A stretch of 13,975 nt of DNA from Flavobacteriales bacterium (GTDB taxonomy: Bacteria; Bacteroidota; Bacteroidia; Flavobacteriales_D; Parvicellaceae), in contig JALWSJ010000324.1 in the NCBI GenBank assembly GCA_026993705.1, positions 1 through 13,975 of the forward strand. The letters are read 5' to 3'. The translations under genes were made by a program, and so were the position numbers. Position 1 is the first letter of the stretch, and the number at the start of each line of letters is the position of its first letter. This document shows, one piece after another, positions 6,369 through 12,385 of the stretch. Under the pieces are notes generated by a model that searched no databases, was not told the origin of the DNA, and saw only the letters and a list, made by a program, of their open reading frames with translations.

Positions 6369-8156
6369 TTATCCATTCATTGAAGCTAAAAACTCTTCGT
6401 TGCTTCGAGTAGTTTGCATACGGTCTTTTAAGAACTCCATTGCTTCTATCGACTTCATGTCAGCCATGTATTTTCTCAGTAACCAAACACGTTGTAATTC
6501 TTCTTTGGATAATAGTAAATCTTCTCTTCTCGTACCTGAATTTAGAATATCGATAGCCGGGAAAATTCTTCTGTTTGCAATTTTTCTATCTAATTGAAGC
6601 TCCATATTTCCTGTCCCTTTAAATTCCTCAAATATTACTTCGTCCATTTTAGAGCCTGTTTCGGTCAGAGCTGTTGCCAAAATGGTTAACGAGCCCCCTT
6701 TTTCTATGTTTCTAGCCGCTCCAAAAAAACGTTTTGGTTTGTGTAGGGCATTAGCATCTACACCTCCGGATAATACCTTTCCTGAAGCAGGCATTACCGT
6801 ATTGTAAGCTCTCGCTAATCGTGTTATCGAGTCCAATAATATACAAACATCATGACCGCTTTCTACCAATCTTTTAGCTTTTTCCAAAACGATGTTAGCT
6901 ACCTTTACATGTCTTTCTGCAGGTTCATCGAAAGTAGATGCTATTACCTCTGCATTCACGCTTCTCTGCATGTCAGTAACCTCTTCAGGACGCTCGTCAA
7001 TCAACAATACCATTAAGTAAACTTCCGGATGATTACTGGCTATGGCATTCGCTACTTCTTTTAATAAAACTGTTTTACCTGTTTTAGGTTGAGCGACAAT
7101 CATTCCTCTTTGACCTTTACCAATAGGGGCAAAAAGGTCAATAACTCTAGTTGCTATAGTTTCTTTACTATGTCCTGTTAATTTGAGTTTTTCCTGCGGA
7201 AATAAAGGAGTCAAATATTTAAACGGAACTCTATCTTTAATCTCGTTCGGCTCTCTGCCATTGATTTTCAAAAACTTAATTAAAGGAAAATATCGTTCAC
7301 CAATACGAGGTGGTCGGATAGTTCCTTTAATTGTATCTCCGGTTTTTAATCCGAATAATTTAATTTGAGAATGTGAAACATAAACATCATCTGGCGAAGG
7401 TAAATAATGGTAGTCAGAAGAACGCAAAAAACCATATCCATCTTGCATTACCTCTAAAACTCCTTCACTGGCAATTAAATCATCAAAGTTATACCCTAAT
7501 TCTTCAGCGGTAGATGCATGATTTCTATAGTTTTTTTGATTTGGATTATTTGATGTTCGATTATTTGTTCTCGGATTACGGCTTTGAGTAGTATTCGAGT
7601 ATTGCTCTCTACTGTTTTTTTCGTGTTTATTCGTCGATGAGTATTCTTTTTTCTCTGAGGTTACATTCTCTCTTCTTTTATCTTGCTGACGTTTTTTTCT
7701 ATCCTCATGATTTCTCTGCTGAGAATTATCCGTATTATATTTTCCTTTTTTATCTTCTCTAGGTTTAGAAGTTTCCCCGTCAAACAATGTTTTTTGTTGT
7801 GTATTGTGTTGATTCCTAGTTGTTCGCCCTCTGTTGTTGTGTTTTTTTGATGCTACTTCTTCTTTTTTAGCGTCATATTTTTTTTCCGTATCCTTAGTTG
7901 TTTTTCTATTGTCTTCTTTCTTATCTTCTTTTCTTTCCTCTCCACTACGTCTTTCAGAACGAGGTCGCTCTCTTTTTATCGGTTCTTCCTTTCTTTTGGC
8001 AGATTCTTTAACAATAGGATTTACGGCTTGTTCATCTAAAATCTTATAAATTAAGTCTGCCTTTTTATAAGATTCTACTTTTTTGATGTTTAATTTCTTA
8101 GCGATTTCGCGTAATTCTACAACTTTTTTACTTCTTAGTTGAGCAATGTCGTACAT
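6369..8156 (-). CDS. rho: Transcription termination factor Rho with long disordered N-terminal insert
   Basis: The 595-residue protein compares with about 420 in E. coli Rho. An N-terminal Rho_N helical domain (1-42) is followed by a low-complexity Lys/Arg/Glu/Asn/Gln/Ser-rich insert at about 45-215. The cold-shock RNA-binding domain then starts at EGVLEVMQDGYGFLR (231-245). The hexameric ATPase core shows Walker A AQPKTGKT (355-362), Walker B ILLDSITRLARAYN (439-452), and the RNA-contacting Q/R loops from ASGKVLSGGVDANALHKPKR (457-476) onward. Catalytic and RNA-contacting motifs are intact, so it should be an active helicase/terminator. Large inserts of this kind are typical of Bacteroidota Rho, and in gut Bacteroides the insert has been linked to phase separation; applying that here is inference. 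A likely promoter at 8500-8527 gives a leader of about 335 nt. Confidence 0.97.
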   Translation of the reverse strand: MYDIAQLRSKKVVELREIAKKLNIKKVESYKKADLIYKILDEQAVNPIVKESAKRKEEPIKRERPRSERRSGEERKEDKKEDNRKTTKDTEKKYDAKKEEVASKKHNNRGRTTRNQHNTQQKTLFDGETSKPREDKKGKYNTDNSQQRNHEDRKKRQQDKRRENVTSEKKEYSSTNKHEKNSREQYSNTTQSRNPRTNNRTSNNPNQKNYRNHASTAEELGYNFDDLIASEGVLEVMQDGYGFLRSSDYHYLPSPDDVYVSHSQIKLFGLKTGDTIKGTIRPPRIGERYFPLIKFLKINGREPNEIKDRVPFKYLTPLFPQEKLKLTGHSKETIATRVIDLFAPIGKGQRGMIVAQPKTGKTVLLKEVANAIASNHPEVYLMVLLIDERPEEVTDMQRSVNAEVIASTFDEPAERHVKVANIVLEKAKRLVESGHDVCILLDSITRLARAYNTVMPASGKVLSGGVDANALHKPKRFFGAARNIEKGGSLTILATALTETGSKMDEVIFEEFKGTGNMELQLDRKIANRRIFPAIDILNSGTRREDLLLSKEELQRVWLLRKYMADMKSIEAMEFLKDRMQTTRSNEEFLASMNG

Positions 8157-8499
8157 ATGATATACTTTTATTTATTATAATTTTTTAATTCTTCGATAAT
8201 GTCCTAATGATTTACCTTTCTTTGACAACAAAAAGAGCTTGAAGTACTATAAGATTGATGCTTTGCTTAAGTCAACTAATGATTTAGAGAGCTCCTGCAT
8301 TGAAAAGCAGTAATACTTTTAGCTGTGTTATTTTTCTCTTACGTCTGATAAATTAAAGATAAAATTAAACCTACCGTACTTTACTTTTATAAAAAAAAAG
8401 AGTACAATAATAAAACTTTCACACTCTAAACAAATAAAATAAGTAGGAATAACGTTTGTGAATTGATGAGTAAAACTGAATCGTCCCTCATAACCTCGG

Positions 8500-8527
8500 C
8501 AAATATATACTTTTTTTCTTTACCAAA
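8500..8527 (-). promoter_or_regulatory. Likely rho promoter
   Basis: On the minus strand TATATTTG (8507-8500) fits the Bacteroidetes -7 consensus exactly. TTTG at 8527-8524 lies 16 nt upstream, one short of the usual range. Transcription would start near 8493, leaving a leader of about 335 nt, which fits the known tendency of rho genes to have long autoregulatory leaders. Confidence 0.5.
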
Positions 8528-8546
8528 GCTTCTATTTGTATTATTT

Positions 8547-8554
8547 TATGTTTG
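8547..8554 (+). promoter_or_regulatory. Candidate -7 element reading into repeat B
   Basis: TATGTTTG on the plus strand fits TAnnTTTG and would place a start point near 8561, about 28 nt ahead of repeat B. There is no TTG at the correct upstream distance, so it could be chance in AT-rich DNA. Confidence 0.25.
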
Positions 8555-8588
8555 GATTTTATAGAGTGCTACAATTTGATGAGTTTTA

Positions 8589-8880
8589 TTTGGGCGTTCC
8601 CCCTCATTTTCCATAAGAACATATCGCTCTCGCGAAACGTTCTTATGGAAAATGAGGGTCGGGCTATCCACTATATCTTTTGCCCTCCAAAATGAGGGAG
8701 GGCAAAAGGATGCCGTTCCTATCCCTAACGCGTGTTGAATGAAGTGCAAGAAAGTGAATTTTAGTTTCTTTAGACAATGAAGAAAATATTTGCATAGCCG
8801 AGCTATGGAAATATTTTATGAAGCAGGATAAAGGAAATAAAACACTTTATGTACTTCTATTCAGCACGTGTTAGGGATAC
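8589..8880 (+). repeat. Structured repeat copy B (candidate structured RNA)
   Basis: This element of about 292 nt is read on the plus strand and has the same plan as copy A. It opens with TTTGGGCGTTCC. H1 is a perfect 20-bp stem (8601-8620 with 8639-8658) around ATATCGCTCTCGCGAAAC. TCGGGCTATCC follows, then H2 (8677-8688 with 8697-8708, a perfect 12-bp stem), and GATGCCGTTCC. The 21-bp core-closing helix (8720-8740 with 8859-8879) is fully paired with two G.U pairs. Inside it are H3 (8783-8791 with 8809-8817, a G.G opposition, then CATAGC/GCTATG) and H4 (8828-8833 with 8845-8850). H1, H2 and the outer part of H3 differ from copy A in sequence yet stay complementary. It lies between the divergent rho and response-regulator genes and has no protein partner in view. 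Confidence 0.85.
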
Positions 8881-8885
8881 TCCAA

Positions 8886-8948
8886 CTAACGTAAAAATAA
8901 AATATTGATAATCAAACGATTATTAAACTGTTAATATTTTTACGTTAG
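8886..8948. repeat. 63-bp inverted repeat between repeat copies B and C
   Basis: CTAACGTAAAAATA (8886-8899) and its exact complement (8935-8948) enclose 35 AT-rich bases. The enclosed part holds a smaller hairpin, TGATAATC with GATTATTA (one G.T pair). It could act as a terminator on either strand, as a cruciform or as a protein site. It begins 6 nt after repeat B. Confidence 0.6.
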
Positions 8949-8986
8949 CAACAAAACTCAACTGTTTTTTACACAGTCGCTTAATG

Positions 8987-9110
8987 ATCCCTAACGCAAG
9001 TGAAATAAGTGCGAGAAAATGGATTTGGTTTTTTATGAAGAAGTATATGGAATCAAAAAACGCTTTATATCGTCTATTTTGCTAGTGTTAGATATACGTC
9101 CCCTAATGCA
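8987..9110 (+). repeat. Core-only copy C of the structured repeat
   Basis: It starts ATCCCTAACGCAAGTG and follows the core of copies A and B, but lacks the H1/H2 half and has lost the CATAGC hairpin by an internal deletion. Positions 9033-9091 match copy A (1577 down to 1519) at 56 of 59 bases, and weaker similarity runs on to CCCTAATGCA at 9110. The closing helix is degraded, which suggests a decayed or unconstrained copy. Confidence 0.75.
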
Positions 9111-9178
9111 ATTCAGTTTACAATAAGGGAATAACTACACTTCGTCATAAAAATTCTAAAATTCTGTTTATTATTTTA

Positions 9179-9186
9179 TAACTTTA
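9179..9186 (+). promoter_or_regulatory. Weak -7 like motif upstream of the response regulator
   Basis: TAACTTTA matches seven of eight positions counted against TAnnTTTG, 51 nt before the ATG. No convincing upstream TTG is present. Confidence 0.2.
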
Positions 9187-9237
9187 CGAAAAATCAAACA
9201 CTTATTATTTTATTTATTAGGGGTACAGATAAAAACT

Positions 9238-9906
9238 ATGGAAAAGAAAATTTTATTGGTTGATGATGAAGCCGATATTTTGGAACTGATAAAGTATAAC
9301 TTAGAAAGAGAAGGATTTAAGGTTGAAACCACGTACAATGGTCGAGATGCTATTGAAAAAGCAAAAACTTTTATTCCCGATTTGGTTATATTAGATGTAA
9401 TGATGCCCGAAATGGACGGTATTGAAACGTGCATAGAATTACGAAAAATACCAAACTTAGCACATACAATTATCGCGTTTTTAACCGCCAGAGGAGAAGA
9501 TTATTCTCAAATAGCAGGATTTGAAGCAGGAGCGGATGACTATATCACCAAACCGATTAAACCACGTGTTTTGGTCAGCAAGGTAAAGGCTCTTTTGCGT
9601 AGAACACATCAACAAATTTCCACACAAAAAAATGTAGAACGATTATCAATAGATGAAGACAGATATTTAGCATTGTTAGATGGAAACGAAATTATATTAC
9701 CCAAAAAGGAATTTCAGTTGTTAAAATTACTGTTGTCTCAGCCCGGTTATGTATTTACTCGAGACAAAATCTTTAAGGACGTTTGGGGTGATGATACCAT
9801 TGTCGGAGAACGAACAATTGATGTGCATATCCGAAAATTAAGAGAGAAAATAGGTGATGATTTTATAGCTACCATTAAAGGGGTAGGATATAAGTTGGTG
9901 CTTTAA
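9238..9906 (+). CDS. OmpR/PhoB-family response regulator transcription factor
   Basis: The 222-residue protein has a receiver domain at 1-121 and a winged-helix DNA-binding domain at about 127-222. Receiver residues are intact: acidic pair Asp9/Asp10, phospho-acceptor Asp53 in LVILDVMMPEMDG, Thr83 in FLTAR, and Lys105 in DDYITKP. The C-terminal domain carries the OmpR/PhoB pattern VFTRDKIFKDVWGDD, then RTIDVHIRKLREKIG (recognition helix) and TIKGVGYKL. It should be a phosphorylation-controlled DNA-binding regulator. No histidine kinase is encoded in the window on either side, so its partner must lie elsewhere or be shared. The next gene starts 25 nt downstream with no terminator, so the two may be cotranscribed, although the functional link is unclear. 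Confidence 0.95.
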   Translation: MEKKILLVDDEADILELIKYNLEREGFKVETTYNGRDAIEKAKTFIPDLVILDVMMPEMDGIETCIELRKIPNLAHTIIAFLTARGEDYSQIAGFEAGADDYITKPIKPRVLVSKVKALLRRTHQQISTQKNVERLSIDEDRYLALLDGNEIILPKKEFQLLKLLLSQPGYVFTRDKIFKDVWGDDTIVGERTIDVHIRKLREKIGDDFIATIKGVGYKLVL

Positions 9907-9931
9907 CTTTCTTCGAAAAAATAGATTAATT

Positions 9932-12286
9932 ATGAAATATTTATATGTAGTACTGCTTACAATCTTATCTGTAACCCTAGTTGCTCAAAATCAAAAATAT
10001 CATAGAGCAAAGATTTATTATAATAGCCCCAAAGATTTATTACTGTTGGCCAATCAAGGGGTTGCAATAGACCATGTAAAGCTAAAAAAAAGAGTGTTTA
10101 TTGAGTCCGATTTTTCTGATAATGAACTCAAAATTGCTAAAAGTTTGGGCTTAAGGTACGATATCGTTATCGAGGACGTTCAAGAGTACTACAAAGATCA
10201 AAACGCAACTACAAAGAGCGGAAATAAAAATCAGTCCTGTTTAGGTTCTAATCAGCTCAATCCTGCTGTGCCTTCGCATTATAACGGAGGTTCAATGGGT
10301 GGTTTCCTCACTTACAATGAAATGTTGCAAGAATTAGCCGAGATGCAAAGCCTTTATCCTAATTTAATAACGGTAAAAGCTCCCATAAGTGGTTTTTTGA
10401 CAGAAGAAAACAGACCGGTTTATTGGGTGCGTATGTCAGATAACCCCAACACCGATGAACCCGAGCCTGAAATTTTATATACTGCACTACATCATGCTCG
10501 TGAACCGGGGTCGTTGCAACAGGTAATTTTCTATATGTGGTATTTATTGGAGAATTACAATACAAATGATGAGGTAAAAGCTCTAGTAGATAATACGGAA
10601 ATGTATTTTGTTCCTTGTGTAAACCCCGATGGTTATATTTATAATGAAACAACTAATCCAAGCGGAGGCGGAATGTGGCGAAAAAATAGAAAAGACAATG
10701 GAGATGGAACTTACGGAGTGGATTTAAACCGAAATTACGGACATCAATGGGGAGGAGCAGGAACGAGTACAAACACAAACAGTGATGTTTACCTCGGTAC
10801 AGCTCCCTTTTCCGAAGTAGAAACACAAGCGATGAAATGGTTTTGCGAACAACACGACTTTAAAATAGCCTTGAATAGCCACACGTATAGTCAATTGTTG
10901 CTTTTTCCTTTCGGGTACGCTTCGAATCAACCTACACCCGACAATACTTTGTACGAGGCTATAAGTGGAGTAATGGTAGAACAAAACGGATACACCAATG
11001 AACTTTCATCTACTTTATATCCTGCAGCAGGTGATTCTGATGATTGGATGTACGGAGAAACAAGTACGCATAACAAAATATTAGCAATGACTCCGGAGGT
11101 CGGAAGTAGCTTTTGGCCGACCCTAAGTACCATTGCCGATATGTGCAAGGGAATGGTTTATCACAACCTTATGGCGGCTAATTTTTTAACTAATTATGCT
11201 CGGACAAAAGACACCGGTGATTTTGGGGTAAACACGCAATCAGGATATTTTCATTATTCTATTCAACGGTTAGGTCTAGATAATCCGGGTACTTTTACTG
11301 TAAGCATTCAGCCGGTTTCAAGTAATATTCAAAGTGTTGGAAGTCCAAACGTACACAATGGAATGACCATCCTGCAAATGGATAATGATTCTATTTCTTT
11401 TGTGTTATCAAATTCTATTTCTGACGGCGATGCAATTGAATACGTGTTGATTACCGATAACGGATTATACGAAACAAAAGACACGATAAGAAAAGTCTAT
11501 GGAGATTATGTTCCAAGAATACAAGACGATGCACAAACCTTAGCTCATTGGAATACTTTTGATTGGGGGGTGACAGATGAAGATAGTTATTCTCCAAATT
11601 ATTCTTTTACCGATTCTCCTTACGGAGATTATGCCAATCAAGAAGATAAAGAAATTCGGTTAAAAGATACTGTCTCATTAGAGAATTGTGTTAGTGCAAT
11701 TGCTACTTTTTACGCTCGCTGGGATATTGAAACCGATTATGATTATGTTCAATTTGAAGTTTCTTTAGATAATGGAGCTACGTGGCAACCTCAATGCGGA
11801 AAATACACCAATGCCGGTACTATGGATCAAGCAAGCGGTCAACCTTTGTACGATGGATTACAAAATGCGTGGGTAAAAGAAGAAATTAATTTAAGCGACT
11901 ATTTGGGCTATAAAGTACTGTTTCGTTTTCGTTTGGTTTCTGACCAAGCTGTTGTAGCCGATGGTTTTTATTTCGATGATTTTAAAGTAGAAGTAATAAC
12001 AGATGGCACAGAAGCAATCGATGAACTTTCTTCGATTACCGTTTCTAAAATATTCCCTAATCCCGCAAGTAATCAAGCAATGTTATATTATGCTTTTAAG
12101 AAAGAAAGCCAAGGCGACTTTTATTTGTATAATGAATTAGGAGAGGTGATGATACACAAAAAAGTAAATGGAGGCAAAGGACAATTACAATTGGATTTTA
12201 ATTCGCTTTCCTCAGGAGTTTATCATTATTGCCTTTCTGCCGGAACACATTGCTCGGTTATGCAAAAAGTGGTAGTCGTCAAGTGA
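9932..12286 (+). CDS. Secreted M14-family zinc carboxypeptidase with T9SS sorting domain
   Basis: The 784-residue protein starts with a signal peptide (1-18, cut near VAQ). A pro-like region extends to about residue 120, and the M14 domain occupies about 122-420. Zinc ligands are His188 and Glu191 in HHARE and His317 in NSHTY; the catalytic Glu is Glu389 in MTPEVG. Substrate contacts appear in NPDGY (231-235), WRKNR (249-253) and DLNRNY (264-269). A beta-rich region at about 530-690, ending VADGFYFDDFKVEV, resembles MAM or immune-inhibitor-A-like accessory modules. The last 80 residues (KIFPNPASNQ to VVVVK) form a type A T9SS C-terminal domain that directs export across the outer membrane. 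The likely role is extracellular removal of C-terminal residues from peptides; specificity cannot be read. Confidence 0.94.
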   Translation: MKYLYVVLLTILSVTLVAQNQKYHRAKIYYNSPKDLLLLANQGVAIDHVKLKKRVFIESDFSDNELKIAKSLGLRYDIVIEDVQEYYKDQNATTKSGNKNQSCLGSNQLNPAVPSHYNGGSMGGFLTYNEMLQELAEMQSLYPNLITVKAPISGFLTEENRPVYWVRMSDNPNTDEPEPEILYTALHHAREPGSLQQVIFYMWYLLENYNTNDEVKALVDNTEMYFVPCVNPDGYIYNETTNPSGGGMWRKNRKDNGDGTYGVDLNRNYGHQWGGAGTSTNTNSDVYLGTAPFSEVETQAMKWFCEQHDFKIALNSHTYSQLLLFPFGYASNQPTPDNTLYEAISGVMVEQNGYTNELSSTLYPAAGDSDDWMYGETSTHNKILAMTPEVGSSFWPTLSTIADMCKGMVYHNLMAANFLTNYARTKDTGDFGVNTQSGYFHYSIQRLGLDNPGTFTVSIQPVSSNIQSVGSPNVHNGMTILQMDNDSISFVLSNSISDGDAIEYVLITDNGLYETKDTIRKVYGDYVPRIQDDAQTLAHWNTFDWGVTDEDSYSPNYSFTDSPYGDYANQEDKEIRLKDTVSLENCVSAIATFYARWDIETDYDYVQFEVSLDNGATWQPQCGKYTNAGTMDQASGQPLYDGLQNAWVKEEINLSDYLGYKVLFRFRLVSDQAVVADGFYFDDFKVEVITDGTEAIDELSSITVSKIFPNPASNQAMLYYAFKKESQGDFYLYNELGEVMIHKKVNGGKGQLQLDFNSLSSGVYHYCLSAGTHCSVMQKVVVVK

Positions 12287-12317
12287 TTTTGGTGATTTGT
12301 GTGAAATATAAATAAAT

Positions 12318-12362
12318 GGTAACAATGGTTACACCACTTATTGATAAAGGAGTGTAGTTTTG
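12318..12362 (+). promoter_or_regulatory. Candidate promoter and small inverted repeat upstream of the multicopper oxidase
   Basis: TAGTTTTG at 12355-12362 fits the -7 consensus TAnnTTTG, 23 nt ahead of the ATG. Further upstream, GTAAC (12319-12323) and GTTAC (12328-12332) form a short inverted repeat; the same bases also read as a direct repeat ATGGTAAC/ATGGTTAC. Its position about 25-35 nt ahead of the -7 motif would suit a regulator site, but the repeat is short enough to be chance. Confidence 0.35.
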
Positions 12363-12385
12363 ACCATAATCTAAAAATAAACAAA

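Larger units (their letters stand above)
8157..9237. other. 1.08 kb intergenic region: rho leader, repeat B, inverted repeat, core copy C
   Basis: No credible protein gene lies between the divergent rho and response-regulator genes. From left to right: the untranslated rho leader (8157 to about 8493), the rho promoter (8500-8527), a plus-strand TAnnTTTG motif (8547-8554), structured repeat B (8589-8880), an AT-rich inverted repeat (8886-8948), core copy C (8987-9110) and the response-regulator upstream region. The 67-codon minus-strand frame at 8546-8749 is an artefact of the hairpins in repeat B. Confidence 0.7.

Noticed and set aside
8247..8300. 17-residue upstream reading frame in the rho leader (minus strand)
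   Set aside because: Short, no ribosome-binding signal and no attenuator arrangement visible; chance occurrence is likely.
8546..8749. 67-codon minus-strand frame as a gene
   Set aside because: It runs through H1 and H2 of repeat B and changes between copies follow pairing rather than codons.
1513..8880. Composite transposon bounded by inverted copies A and B
   Set aside because: No transposase, no target-site duplication, and the enclosed genes (etfBA, rho) are core housekeeping genes. The copies also differ too much to be recent transposon ends.
8589..9110. Retron-like RNA or other reverse-transcriptase-linked element
   Set aside because: The flanking inverted repeat is reminiscent of one, but no reverse transcriptase gene is found in the window.
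8589..9110. CRISPR array
   Set aside because: No regularly spaced identical repeats; copies are long, few and in mixed states of decay.
9210..9434. Minus-strand frame opposite the response regulator
   Set aside because: It is a shadow of the well-supported receiver domain on the plus strand.
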